From NCBI RefSeq assembly GCF_003480915.1, contig NZ_QUKD01000008.1, positions 89,854 through 153,853 of the forward strand: a stretch of 64,000 nucleotides of DNA, in the 5' to 3' direction. Made by a program: the position numbers and the translations under genes. The notes beneath the pieces were generated by a model. It saw nothing but the letters and a program-made list of their open reading frames with translations, was not told where the DNA came from and did no database searches. Below are positions 36,006-45,247 of the stretch, one piece after another. Position 1 is the first letter of the stretch. Each line of letters starts with the position of its first letter. This DNA is from Parabacteroides sp. TM07-1AC (GTDB lineage: Bacteria > Bacteroidota > Bacteroidia > Bacteroidales > Tannerellaceae).

Positions 36006-37004
36006 TTAATACTTCTTCTCATTCGCCAGATTCCACATATTCAGGAAAGAGGCTTTCGTTATATCGACCACCTTCTCCCAGTTAAGCTTTTCAGTATGGT
36101 CGCTTGGCATATGATAGTCCGGATGGCCGTTGGTATGATACCATATAATAGGTATCTCACGTTTGGCAAAAGAACCATTGTCGCTCCCTCCTACCGGCTT
36201 GTCCCAGGCATGATAGATCGGCTTCAGGTTCAGACCGTATTTCTTGATGTCATTCTTCAGCCAGTCACCGAAAGCCTTGTTGGCTTCCGTATAGAAATAA
36301 TCGACCTGTTCGGGAACTGATTCATTCGAGTTACGACCGATCATATCATAGTTCAGATATCCCTTAATATCTTTCAGGAAAGAACAGTTCTGTACAAAAT
36401 ATTCGGAACCCAGCAATCCCTTTTCTTCCCCATCCCAGAAAGCAAAGATCACGGTACGTTCCGGTTGCTGGCCCGATGCCAGGAAAGCTTTCGCTACCTG
36501 CAGAACTGCCGATACGCCGGAAGCATTATCATCGGCACCGTTATAAATCTGGTCCCCCTCCAGCATCGGATCGAAACCCAGGTGATCATAGTGTGCTCCG
36601 ATGATAACGTATTCATTCGGATTCTTTCCTTCTATCTTTCCCAGGATATTGCGCAAGGATAATTTCTGATGTACGCCTTGTTTCAACTGCGCGATCGAAT
36701 CCGGATGCACCTGGAAACGTCCTCTCTTCTGACGTTCCTTATTATAAGCTTCAAAAGGCTGGTAATAAGAATCATTCAAAGGGGCAATCCCCATGGTCTT
36801 CAGATTGGAAACGATATATTCAGCGGCAATACGTCCTCCCTGAAAACCGGCTTCACGCCCTTCCAGTTCATCACTGGCCAAAAAACCGATATATGCCTCA
36901 GCATTCTCTTTATTGATTACATTCAGTCCTTTTTCAATAGGCGACTGTGCCCAAAGGGTTGTAGATAGCATGACGGATGCTACAAATAAACCAGCTCTTT
37001 TCAT
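36006..37004 (-). CDS. M28-family metallopeptidase, secreted
   Basis: 332 residues with a signal peptide (MKRAGLFVASVMLSTTLWAQ). M28 zinc-aminopeptidase features in order: GAHYDHLG (first zinc His-x-Asp), GADDNASGVSAVL (bridging Asp), DGEEKGLLGS (catalytic Glu pair) and a C-terminal zinc His in the YHTNGHPDYHMPSDH segment. It should remove N-terminal residues from peptides in the periplasm or outside. A promoter element lies upstream, and the FKBP-like gene follows. Confidence 0.9.
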   Translation of the reverse strand: MKRAGLFVASVMLSTTLWAQSPIEKGLNVINKENAEAYIGFLASDELEGREAGFQGGRIAAEYIVSNLKTMGIAPLNDSYYQPFEAYNKERQKRGRFQVHPDSIAQLKQGVHQKLSLRNILGKIEGKNPNEYVIIGAHYDHLGFDPMLEGDQIYNGADDNASGVSAVLQVAKAFLASGQQPERTVIFAFWDGEEKGLLGSEYFVQNCSFLKDIKGYLNYDMIGRNSNESVPEQVDYFYTEANKAFGDWLKNDIKKYGLNLKPIYHAWDKPVGGSDNGSFAKREIPIIWYHTNGHPDYHMPSDHTEKLNWEKVVDITKASFLNMWNLANEKKY

Positions 37005-37038
37005 CGTATGATTGTGTTTTATAGATTTGTTCCGTGCA

Positions 37039-37046
37039 CAAAGATA
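37039..37046 (-). promoter_or_regulatory. -7 promoter element of the M28 peptidase gene
   Basis: CAAAGATA on the plus strand reads TATCTTTG on the minus strand, a perfect TAnnTTTG, 35 nt before the start codon. Confidence 0.65.
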
Positions 37047-37137
37047 GAAGATAAATTGAAGAATTCTAAGGGCTATAAAATAAAAAAAGGCTAATCTTCA
37101 CTGATCAGCCAGTGTCGAATGCCCATCTTTTTGTCTC

Positions 37138-37165
37138 TCACCAGTCTTTAAAAAGACATTGGTGA
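37138..37165. terminator. Stem-loop between the small ORF and the M28 gene
   Basis: TCACCA (37138-37143) pairs with TGGTGA (37160-37165) and TCTTT (37145-37149) with AAAGA (37152-37156). It lies downstream of the 52-codon minus-strand ORF and may end that transcript. A second inverted repeat CACTG/CAGTG lies at 37099-37114. Confidence 0.45.
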
Positions 37166-37200
37166 AGAGAAAACATCTAATAATATACTAATCTTTTTGC

Positions 37201-37359
37201 TTAATTTTTTACGTTAGCGTCCATTTCTTCCAACAGACGACGGATTTCAGCATTTACTCGCTGACTCATTGTTCCATTTCTCATTGATCTATAGCGATCG
37301 GCCTGGTAACGCAACATCGCTAAAGTACGAAGATTTTCTTCATTTCTACTTGTCATCAT
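37201..37359 (-). CDS. Small basic hypothetical protein (52 aa)
   Basis: Open frame from ATG at 37359 to TAA at 37201: 52 residues starting MMTSRNEENLRTL, rich in Arg and Asn with a long predicted helix (MLRYQADRYRSMRNG, then QRVNAEIRRLLEEM). Not recognised. Evidence that it is real: a perfect minus-strand -7 TATCTTTG near 37450, a leader with a perfect stem-loop (37377-37396), the ATG-ATG start after an A-rich stretch, and a stem-loop downstream. Confidence 0.5.
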   Translation of the reverse strand: MMTSRNEENLRTLAMLRYQADRYRSMRNGTMSQRVNAEIRRLLEEMDANVKN

Positions 37360-37376
37360 AATCTTTACATTTTTAT

Positions 37377-37396
37377 GTTTCCCACGCTTGGGAAAC
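37377..37396 (-). promoter_or_regulatory. Leader stem-loop of the 52-aa gene
   Basis: GTTTCCC (37377-37383) and GGGAAAC (37390-37396) form a perfect 7-bp stem with a 6-nt loop, between the likely promoter and the start codon. It may control translation or mRNA stability. Confidence 0.5.
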
Positions 37397-37539
37397 TTAT
37401 TAATAATTAACCTAAACTCTAATCTTTTCTTTTTGTTTACAATGCAAAGATAGACACTTTATTTGAAACTATGCTATAAAACATATAAATAATTTCTATC
37501 TTTACATTTATTTAATTTATAGTCAGATCTTTTTAGATG

Positions 37540-38091
37540 CTAAACATGCTGTTTTACCTCCGTCAATTCGCCTGTAACAGAATCAATTACAAAGCCTCTA
37601 ACCGTTACATCGGAGGGGATCAGCGGATGATTGACAACCTGGTTTACTGTATTCCTCACAGAGCCTTCGGACGAATCAAAACCATGCAGCCATTCTTTAA
37701 AGTCGACTCCGCAATAACGTATCATATCGATACGATCTGACGGAATACCCCGCTTCTTCATGGCTTCTATCATGGTATCGCTGTCCATATGTTGTGCCCC
37801 GCAATCCGAATGCCCGATGATCATGATCTCAGTAACTCCCAAATCATAAATGGCAACCAGCAAACTGCGTATCACACTACCAAACGGATGCGAGATAACA
37901 GCACCGGCATTCTTGATCACTTTCACATCACCGTTCTTGACCCCCAGTGAGGCAGGAAGAAGTTCTGTCAGGCGGGTATCCATACAGGATACGATCGCTA
38001 TTTTCTTGTCCGGATACTTATTCGTGATAAACTTTTCGTATCCTTTGTTCTTTACGAACTCTTTATTAAATACTAGTAATTCGTCAATCAT
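37540..38091 (-). CDS. Beta-class carbonic anhydrase
   Basis: 183 residues; hydrates CO2 to bicarbonate with zinc. The beta-class ligands are present: SCMDTRL (Cys and the Asp-Arg dyad, about residues 35-41) and GHSDCGA (His and Cys, about 93-99). The NAGAVISHP segment between them is conserved. It lies 33 bp downstream of a HAD hydrolase gene on the same strand and is probably co-transcribed. Bicarbonate supply suits a CO2-dependent gut anaerobe that fixes CO2 in its fumarate pathway. Confidence 0.92.
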   Translation of the reverse strand: MIDELLVFNKEFVKNKGYEKFITNKYPDKKIAIVSCMDTRLTELLPASLGVKNGDVKVIKNAGAVISHPFGSVIRSLLVAIYDLGVTEIMIIGHSDCGAQHMDSDTMIEAMKKRGIPSDRIDMIRYCGVDFKEWLHGFDSSEGSVRNTVNQVVNHPLIPSDVTVRGFVIDSVTGELTEVKQHV

Positions 38092-38124
38092 ATGTTTACT
38101 TCTTAGTATAGAAACAACTTACGA

Positions 38125-38898
38125 TCAGATAATGTTCAAATGTTCTAATGCTTTGAATATTCCGTCCTCATCGACAGAATCGGTTACATAGTCGGCATAT
38201 TGTTTCACATCGTCCTCTGCATTGCCCATAGCCACTCCTATCCCGGCATGTTCAAGCATCGCCACATCGTTACCACCGTCACCGAATGCCACGCATTCGT
38301 TTAACGGTATCCTAAAATATTCCAGCATTTTATCGATCCCTATGCGCTTGCTGCTTCCGGCAGGCACCACATCTGTAAACAAAGGATTCCAGCGAGTGGA
38401 TTCACAATGCGACAATATCGGCATGATCTTTTTTTCCTGGTCGGCAGTAAAGAAAGAGACAAGCTGGTAAACAGTCTCACCGCGTATCTCACTCATCGGG
38501 CGGATCGGCGGTTCCGGGAAGTTCAGCATATTGAATATCTCTTCTACTGTCTCATCTTTATAATTCATATAAATATCTTTCTCCCGGACAAAGGCACACG
38601 GGAAAGATTCTTCCGTCTCCATATACCGGATCAGGGCTTCGACATCCCGGTCAGGGATACTGTGCTTATAAATGACTTTATCACCAGCAAAACAATATCC
38701 ACCGTTCAACGTTACATATCCGTCAAAGTTCAAATCGCCCAGATTATTTATGGAACTGAAATGCCGCCCCGTAGCTATAAAAACCTTAATACCCTTCTTT
38801 CTTAAAAGATCCAACGCTTCGATAGTAGATTGCGGTACTTCGTGAGTTTTAAAACTGACCAATGTTCCGTCTATATCGAAAAAAACTGCCTTAACCAT
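38125..38898 (-). CDS. Cof-type HAD-IIB sugar-phosphatase-like hydrolase
   Basis: 257 residues. HAD motif I FFDIDGTL (residues 6-13) with the nucleophile Asp, motif II ATGR (about 42), and motif IV FGDGGNDVAML near residue 210 identify the Cof branch (HAD-IIB), which carries a C2 cap between motifs II and III. Such enzymes dephosphorylate sugar phosphates or flavin precursors; the substrate is not predictable. A perfect TATCTTTG promoter element lies on the minus strand at 38926-38933. Confidence 0.9.
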   Translation of the reverse strand: MVKAVFFDIDGTLVSFKTHEVPQSTIEALDLLRKKGIKVFIATGRHFSSINNLGDLNFDGYVTLNGGYCFAGDKVIYKHSIPDRDVEALIRYMETEESFPCAFVREKDIYMNYKDETVEEIFNMLNFPEPPIRPMSEIRGETVYQLVSFFTADQEKKIMPILSHCESTRWNPLFTDVVPAGSSKRIGIDKMLEYFRIPLNECVAFGDGGNDVAMLEHAGIGVAMGNAEDDVKQYADYVTDSVDEDGIFKALEHLNII

Positions 38899-38925
38899 AC
38901 TTTTTATTATAACCTAAATTTGATA

Positions 38926-38970
38926 CAAAGATAAGAATAAATAAATACATGCATATTTTATATACCTTTG
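38926..38970. promoter_or_regulatory. Divergent -7 elements for the HAD and aldo/keto reductase genes
   Basis: CAAAGATA (38926-38933) reads TATCTTTG on the minus strand for the HAD gene. TACCTTTG (38963-38970) on the plus strand precedes the aldo/keto reductase gene by 36 nt. Both fit TAnnTTTG. Confidence 0.6.
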
Positions 38971-39006
38971 TAAGTAAGATCTTAATAACAATTTAATAGG
39001 TAAGCT

Positions 39007-40041
39007 ATGGAATACAGACAATTAGGAGGTTCAGGGCTATATGTACCCGTACTCTGTTTAGGGACTGCCACTTTTGGAGGCACAAACGGTTTTGAAGGTT
39101 GGGGTCATACCCAGGTGGAAGAAGCCAGACGCATGATAAACCGCTGCCTGGATGCGGGCGTAAATCTGTTCGATACCGCAGATGCATACTCTGACGGATT
39201 ATCTGAAAAAATATTGGGAAAAGCAATGGAAGGGCTGAGAAACAAATTATTGATCTCAACCAAAGCGACATTCAACCTAAACCCGGAAAGCCGCAATGCG
39301 ATGGGTTCTTCCCGTTTTCATCTGATCGAAGCTTGCGAAGCCAGTCTGAAACGGCTGAACACGGATCATATAGATATTTATCATATGCATGGATTCGATG
39401 CCAATACGCCGGTAGAGGAAACGCTTCGTGCACTGGACGATCTGATCACGGCAGGTAAGATACGGTATATCGCCTGTTCCAATTTCTCCGGATGGCATCT
39501 GATGAAAGCTTTATCAGTATCCGAACGATATGGCTGGAGCCGCTATGTGGCACAGCAGGTTCATTATTCTTTGCTGAACAGGGAGTTCGAATGGGAGTTG
39601 ATGCCGCTCGGTATCGATCAGAAGGTTGGCTCTATCATCTGGAGTCCGCTTTCTGCCGGCCGCTTAGGCGGGAGATACAGAAGGAACAATCCGATACCGG
39701 CTGACGGACGTGTAGCTCGCGGCGGCAGCCCTATTCCTGACGAAGCGACATCTTACGAACGGTTGTACAATATTATGGATGTATTGGATGAAATAGCCGA
39801 AGAGACGGGACATACTGTTGCACAATGTGCGTTGAACTGGTTATTGCAACGTCCTACTGTTTCCAGCCTGATTATTGGAGCCAGCACAGAGGAACAATTA
39901 AAACAAAACCTGGAAGCTGTCGGGTGGAATCTGACACCGGAACAGGTAAAACGTTTAGATGAAGCCAGCCAGGTCACTCCCGTTTACCCGTATTGGCATC
40001 AGGCACAATTCCCGTTCCTGAATGCACAGATTCAGTTTTAG
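39007..40041 (+). CDS. Aldo/keto reductase
   Basis: 344 residues of the aldo/keto reductase superfamily, cytoplasmic, NAD(P)H-dependent. Catalytic tetrad visible: Asp and Tyr in LFDTADAYSDG (about 54-64), Lys in LLISTKATF (about 84), His in DIYHMHGFD (about 124-132). The C-terminal cofactor-binding SSLIIGAS segment lies near residue 290. Close to the group annotated as oxidoreductases of sugar or phenolic aldehydes (YajO/Tas-like); the substrate is unknown. Confidence 0.9.
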   Translation: MEYRQLGGSGLYVPVLCLGTATFGGTNGFEGWGHTQVEEARRMINRCLDAGVNLFDTADAYSDGLSEKILGKAMEGLRNKLLISTKATFNLNPESRNAMGSSRFHLIEACEASLKRLNTDHIDIYHMHGFDANTPVEETLRALDDLITAGKIRYIACSNFSGWHLMKALSVSERYGWSRYVAQQVHYSLLNREFEWELMPLGIDQKVGSIIWSPLSAGRLGGRYRRNNPIPADGRVARGGSPIPDEATSYERLYNIMDVLDEIAEETGHTVAQCALNWLLQRPTVSSLIIGASTEEQLKQNLEAVGWNLTPEQVKRLDEASQVTPVYPYWHQAQFPFLNAQIQF

Positions 40042-40055
40042 AAAATAGTGACCCC

Positions 40056-40127
40056 GCCCCTACGGTCGAACCTGCCTGTTCCATTGTGACGGCGCCTGTA
40101 AGGGCGGTTCGCGAACCGCCCCTACAT
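40056..40127. repeat. REP-like extragenic palindrome
   Basis: The perfect 20-bp palindrome GGGCGGTTCGCGAACCGCCC (40102-40121) is flanked by GTA on the left and CTAC on the right, and a second GCCCCTAC copy lies near 40060. This is much more GC-rich than its surroundings and sits between two convergent genes, as REP elements do. No transposase is next to it. Confidence 0.65.
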
Positions 40128-40148
40128 TCAAAACTGATCCTTCCGCTC

Positions 40149-41546
40149 TTATTCCAACCTCTTACACCAAGAACTATAATACTTCTGATTACGTTCATAG
40201 ATATCGATCAACTTTCTTTCTCTGAGAGGTTTTTCTTTAGCGAGTATATCCTCTTTCACGACTTCCAAAGTTCCACAGGACATTTCATCCACATCACAAA
40301 CTTCAAAAAAGTCCTCGATCTCCGGCAATAACTCCTCAGGGCAAATATCCAGCATCTCAGCTATCATCAAGCCACCCAATCCGGCTGAATAGATTGAAAG
40401 ATCGGTCGCATTCTCCTTAAAAAATTGCATCAACTCGCGGTACCACTCCAGTACATCTTCCCGCCTTCCAGGTTCATCGGATATCAAATTCATTGCTATG
40501 AACACGACGAATTTGAAATACATATACAGTCCGGGTTCCTTGACAAATGCCAGTAACTCCGGTAATTTGTTACGCCCTACATAATAAAGAGTCAAACCCA
40601 AAACATCATCGGTCGAATCTCCAAAATTGATATCCATAAACTCAGAATCCTGACGCATCACTTCGAGGACTGTGTCCAATGCCTCTTCCGCCCTCAATTC
40701 CCCCAGGAAGAAAAGAGCATGGATCAACGCAACATCCCCATTATTCTGTCCGATCATATACAATACCATTTGCTGCAAATCGGCTATCAGACTTTCACGA
40801 GGAAGGGAAAGGATTTGCTTTATATCCTCCGTCGATAATAGAAAATCATTGTGTGAACCTAAAAGAATCTGCAGTTCCTGATGAAACAGATTCAATTCAG
40901 ACGGATACATCGGAGGATCATAAGTATAAGGTGTTTCCGGATATTCTTTAAAATCAGGGAATAAATCAGAAAAATCATCTTCCTCCTCATCTGCTATCAT
41001 TAGTCTAAAATTACCATTCGTACTCTTTTCCAGAGCAGGAAGATATTTGCTTGCTTCCAAATTGCTCTCTACCACCAGATAAGGAGAACCATCCCTGCCA
41101 TATTCATATTCGATTAAAGGAATATCATCCGTATCTTCTTCCAATATATATTGTGTCAAATCAAAACTCTTATCTGCTTGAATCCCCAGATCCTCCGCAT
41201 AAGAAATCGCTCCGTAAATAATATTATGAGCCTCATCATAACTTATCTCAGTATGATTTTCCACCATCAGATCCTCTAGTATAGAATCAAAATCAGCCGG
41301 TGTTATATTAAACTTAAATATAGAATCTTTCAATCCGAGACAGAGAGTATCGACCAAATAGATCCCGAATGTATAATTTCCACCGGTATGACGACGGGAA
41401 ACAAGAACTTCTGCTAATCCGACCTCTTGCCAATCAGTTGAAACAAAACACTTGTCTATTGATAGATTCCTGGCTTTCAGGCGAATGTATTTTTCAGGTG
41501 AAAGCTGTTGCTGCTGTTGAGCTGGTTTACTTTTCTTTTTAGCCAT
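40149..41546 (-). CDS. DUF1186-like hypothetical protein
   Basis: 465 residues with no signal peptide and a Gln run at residues 10-14 (AQQQQQL). The N-terminal 190 residues hold KCFVSTDWQEVGLAEVLVSR and a TGGNYTFGIYLVD turn; the C-terminal part (from about 235, PRESLIADLQQMVLYMIGQ) is an alpha-helical repeat domain resembling DUF1186. It is acidic overall. Function unknown. A near-consensus promoter (TATCTTTA on the minus strand) lies upstream. The DUF assignment is from memory of the motif and should be treated as tentative. Confidence 0.6.
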   Translation of the reverse strand: MAKKKSKPAQQQQQLSPEKYIRLKARNLSIDKCFVSTDWQEVGLAEVLVSRRHTGGNYTFGIYLVDTLCLGLKDSIFKFNITPADFDSILEDLMVENHTEISYDEAHNIIYGAISYAEDLGIQADKSFDLTQYILEEDTDDIPLIEYEYGRDGSPYLVVESNLEASKYLPALEKSTNGNFRLMIADEEEDDFSDLFPDFKEYPETPYTYDPPMYPSELNLFHQELQILLGSHNDFLLSTEDIKQILSLPRESLIADLQQMVLYMIGQNNGDVALIHALFFLGELRAEEALDTVLEVMRQDSEFMDINFGDSTDDVLGLTLYYVGRNKLPELLAFVKEPGLYMYFKFVVFIAMNLISDEPGRREDVLEWYRELMQFFKENATDLSIYSAGLGGLMIAEMLDICPEELLPEIEDFFEVCDVDEMSCGTLEVVKEDILAKEKPLRERKLIDIYERNQKYYSSWCKRLE

Positions 41547-41596
41547 TTGCTTATTTGTTTAGTCCGTTAAAGATACGATGATTTATTTACTCTATA

Positions 41597-41632
41597 AAAA
41601 AAGCGGGACCTTCTTTCGAAGATTCCGCTTTT
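41597..41632 (-). terminator. Terminator downstream of nifJ
   Basis: AAAAGCGG and CCGCTTTT close a stem with an inner CTTC/GAAG pairing around TTTC, with A- and T-runs on both sides, so it can work in both directions. It lies 25 nt after the nifJ stop. Confidence 0.85.
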
Positions 41633-41656
41633 ACTATTTAGATGATCATTAATCAA

Positions 41657-44600
41657 TTATTCCTCAACACCCCATTGCTGTTTAGCCAGACGCTTGTAGT
41701 TATTAAGTCTCCACTTAGCGTTGTCTTCAGCAGCCTGGAACAATTCGCCAGCTTCAGCCGGGAACTGTTTTGTCAGAGATGCGAAACGTACTTCACCCTT
41801 CAGGAAGTCCTGGAACTTACTCCAATCCGGTTCTTTGCTATCCAAAGTGAACGGATTCTTGCCTTCAGCTTCCAATGCAGGGTTGTAACGCCACAAATGC
41901 CAGTAACCGCATGCTACTGCATCAGCTTCTTCCTGCTGGCTCTTACCCATACCCTTCTTCAAACCGTGGTTGATACAAGGAGCATAAGCGATGATCAATG
42001 AAGGACCGTCGTAAGCTTCAGCTTCGCGGATAGCCTTCAATGTCTGTGCCTGGTCAGCACCCATTGCGATCTGAGCAACATATACATAACCATAAGTTGT
42101 AGCCATCAGACCCAGGTCTTTCTTACGTACTCTCTTACCAGCAGCTGCAAACTTAGCGATTGCACCGACCGGAGTAGCTTTAGAAGACTGACCGCCTGTG
42201 TTAGAATAAACTTCAGTATCCAGAACCAGGATGTTGACGTTCTTACCGGAAGCAATTACATGGTCGAGACCACCGTAACCGATATCGTAAGAAGCACCGT
42301 CACCACCGATGATCCACTGTGAACGTTTTACCAGGAAGTGAGAAAGTTCCTTGATCTGTGCGCTAAGCGGACAGCCGTGAGTGATACCTTCTTCAGCAAT
42401 AGCGATTATCTGAGGAGCCAATTCTTTTGTCTTATCAGCATCGTTCTGGTTTTCAACCCATGCTTTAAGTACTTCTTTTACTTCAGCAGGAGCATTTTCA
42501 CCAGCAATAATTTCGTTCATTGCATTCGTCAGACGAGCACGCATCTTTTCGTTAGCCAGTTCCATACCCAGACCGAATTCACAGAAGTCTTCGAACAATG
42601 AGTTAGCCCAAGCCGGACCCTGTCCTTTATCATTTGTTGTATACGGAGTTGAAGGAACAGAACCTGAATAAATAGAAGAACAACCTGTTGCATTAGCTAC
42701 CATTTCACGGTCACCGAACAACTGAGTTACCAACTTCACATACGGAGTTTCACCACAACCGGAGCAAGCACCGGAGAACTCAAACAACGGAGTTGCGAAC
42801 TGAGAGTTCTTCACGTTAGCTTTGATGTCAACCAGGTGTTGTTTGCTTGAAACCTTTTCTGCACAGAAATCCCAGTTCGGAGCTTCAGCCAGCTGAGTTT
42901 CCAAAGCAGCCATCTTAAGTGCTTTACCACCCTTCTTCGGATTACCCGGACAAACATCGGCACAGTTACCACAACCCAGACAGTCAAGAACGTCAACCTG
43001 GATACGGAACTGCATTCCTTCAAATTGCTTTCCTGTAGCTTTCAAAGAGTTAGAGAACGGAGCAGCAGCCTGTTCAGCAGCATCCAACACAAACGGACGG
43101 ATAGAAGCATGAGGACAAACATACGCACACTTGTTACACTGGATACAGTTGTCCGGTTCCCAAACAGGAACAAAAGCAGCTACACCGCGTTTTTCGTATT
43201 TAGCTGTTCCCTGATGCCATGTACCGTCTTCGATACCTTCGAATGCAGAAACCTTCAACAGGTCGCCATCCTGAGCATTGATAGGACGAACTACTTCGTT
43301 GATGAAAGCAGGATCGTTGTTTGCTACAACCTCATCATCCGGCAAGTTAGCCCATGACGGATCGACAGCAAGCTGAGTATATTCGCCACCACGATCGACA
43401 GCAGCATAGTTCTTATTAACTACATCTTCACCTTTCTTACCGTAAGACTTCACGATGAATTTCTTCATCTGTTCGATAGCCAGGTCAACAGGAATTACAC
43501 CTGTGATACGGAAGAATGCAGACTGAAGGATTGTATTGGTACGGTTACCCAAACCGATTTCCAATGCGATCTGAGTTGCATTGATGTAGTAAACAGTAAT
43601 GTTTTTCTGAGCGAAATAACGTTTTACCTTATTCGGCAGGTGTTTAGCCAGCTCTTCACCATTCCATACGGTGTTCAACAGGAATGTACCGTTTTCACGC
43701 AAACCACGAGTTACATCGTACATACGCAAGTAAGCCTGAACGTGGCAAGCAACGAAGTTCGGAGTATTTACCAAATAAGTGGAACGGATCGGATGGTCAC
43801 CGAAACGCAGGTGAGAACAAGTGAAACCACCAGACTTCTTAGAGTCATAAGAGAAATATGCCTGGCAATATTTATTTGTATTGTCACCGATGATCTTTAC
43901 AGAGTTCTTGTTAGCACCGACAGTACCGTCAGCACCCAAACCGTAGAACTTAGCTTCGAACATACCTTCGCCACCCAGAGCGATTTCTTCTTTCTGAGGA
44001 AGAGAAGTGAATGTAACGTCGTCTACGATACCAATTGTGAACTGATTCTTCGGCATCGGCAATGCCAGGTTTTCGTAAACTGCAAGGATCTGAGCAGGAG
44101 TAGTATCCTTAGAACCCAAACCATAACGGCCACCCACGATTACCGGAGCATCGGCCTGACCATAGAAACATTCTTTTACGTCCAAATATAACGGTTCGCC
44201 GTTAGCACCCGGTTCTTTTGTTCTGTCAAGAACTGCGATACGTTTTGCAGTCTTAGGAACAGCAGCCAGGAAGTGCTTAGCAGAGAACGGACGATACAAG
44301 TGAACTGAAACCAAACCAACTTTTTCACCCTGAGCTGTCAGGTGGTCGATAGCTTCACGGGCAGCTTCCGTTACAGAACCCATTGCGATAATTACGCGTT
44401 CTGCATCTTCTGCTCCGTAATAATCGAACAAACCGTATTTACGGCCTGTCAGCTTGGAGATTTCGTTCATATATTCTTCTACGATAGCAGGAACTGCTTC
44501 ATAGTATTTGTTTGAAGATTCTCTGTGCTGGAAGAAGTGATCCGGGTTTTCAGCCATACCGCGAGCTTCCGGTTTTTCCGGATTCAATGCACGTGCACGG

Positions 44601-45214
44601 AATTCAGCCAACGCCTTCTGGTCGATCAGCGGAGCCAGATCCTCATTTTCCAACGCTTCGATCTTCTGGATTTCGTGTGATGTACGGAAACCGTCGAAGA
44701 AGTTCACGAAAGGAACGCGAGACTTGATAGTAGCCAAATGAGCTACACCTGCCAAGTCCATAACTTCCTGAACAGAACCTTCTGCCAACATTGCGAAACC
44801 AGTCTGACGTGCAGACATAACATCCTGATGGTCGCCGAAGATACACAAAGCGTGTGAAGCCAGTGTACGGGCAGACACATGGAATACGCAAGGAAGCAAC
44901 TCACCAGCAATCTTGTACATATTAGGGATCATCAGCAACAATCCCTGAGAAGCTGTGTAAGTTGAAGTCAGGGCACCGGCTTGCAAAGAACCGTGAACTG
45001 CACCTGCAGCACCACCTTCTGATTGCATTTCCTGTACCAAAACCGTTTCGCCGAAAATGTTCTTACGTCCGGCGGCAGCCCATTCGTCTACATATTCTGC
45101 CATTGTAGACGACGGAGTGATGGGGTAAATAGCGGCTACTTCGCTGAACATATATGAAATATGAGCAGCAGCCTGGTTACCATCACAGGTCAAAAATTTC
45201 TTCTGTTTTGTCAT
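41657..45214 (-). CDS. nifJ: Pyruvate:ferredoxin (flavodoxin) oxidoreductase
   Basis: 1185 residues, the single-chain form. It oxidises pyruvate to acetyl-CoA and CO2 and reduces ferredoxin or flavodoxin, a central step in anaerobic fermentation. Domains in order: thiamine-binding domain I (IYPITPSSTMAEYVDEWA, about 29-46), the transketolase C-like domain, the gamma-type domain, two [4Fe-4S] motifs (CIQCNKCAYVCPH near 685 and CLGCGNCADVCPG near 745), and the C-terminal thiamine diphosphate domain (GDGASYDIGYGG, LDTEVYSNTGGQSSK). A further Cys-rich SGACSGCGETPY binds the third cluster. Full length, no defect seen. It lies 33 bp after the AAA ATPase gene. Confidence 0.97.
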   Translation of the reverse strand: MTKQKKFLTCDGNQAAAHISYMFSEVAAIYPITPSSTMAEYVDEWAAAGRKNIFGETVLVQEMQSEGGAAGAVHGSLQAGALTSTYTASQGLLLMIPNMYKIAGELLPCVFHVSARTLASHALCIFGDHQDVMSARQTGFAMLAEGSVQEVMDLAGVAHLATIKSRVPFVNFFDGFRTSHEIQKIEALENEDLAPLIDQKALAEFRARALNPEKPEARGMAENPDHFFQHRESSNKYYEAVPAIVEEYMNEISKLTGRKYGLFDYYGAEDAERVIIAMGSVTEAAREAIDHLTAQGEKVGLVSVHLYRPFSAKHFLAAVPKTAKRIAVLDRTKEPGANGEPLYLDVKECFYGQADAPVIVGGRYGLGSKDTTPAQILAVYENLALPMPKNQFTIGIVDDVTFTSLPQKEEIALGGEGMFEAKFYGLGADGTVGANKNSVKIIGDNTNKYCQAYFSYDSKKSGGFTCSHLRFGDHPIRSTYLVNTPNFVACHVQAYLRMYDVTRGLRENGTFLLNTVWNGEELAKHLPNKVKRYFAQKNITVYYINATQIALEIGLGNRTNTILQSAFFRITGVIPVDLAIEQMKKFIVKSYGKKGEDVVNKNYAAVDRGGEYTQLAVDPSWANLPDDEVVANNDPAFINEVVRPINAQDGDLLKVSAFEGIEDGTWHQGTAKYEKRGVAAFVPVWEPDNCIQCNKCAYVCPHASIRPFVLDAAEQAAAPFSNSLKATGKQFEGMQFRIQVDVLDCLGCGNCADVCPGNPKKGGKALKMAALETQLAEAPNWDFCAEKVSSKQHLVDIKANVKNSQFATPLFEFSGACSGCGETPYVKLVTQLFGDREMVANATGCSSIYSGSVPSTPYTTNDKGQGPAWANSLFEDFCEFGLGMELANEKMRARLTNAMNEIIAGENAPAEVKEVLKAWVENQNDADKTKELAPQIIAIAEEGITHGCPLSAQIKELSHFLVKRSQWIIGGDGASYDIGYGGLDHVIASGKNVNILVLDTEVYSNTGGQSSKATPVGAIAKFAAAGKRVRKKDLGLMATTYGYVYVAQIAMGADQAQTLKAIREAEAYDGPSLIIAYAPCINHGLKKGMGKSQQEEADAVACGYWHLWRYNPALEAEGKNPFTLDSKEPDWSKFQDFLKGEVRFASLTKQFPAEAGELFQAAEDNAKWRLNNYKRLAKQQWGVEE

Positions 45215-45247
45215 AGACTCTTACTATTAGTATTTAAAAGAATTTTA

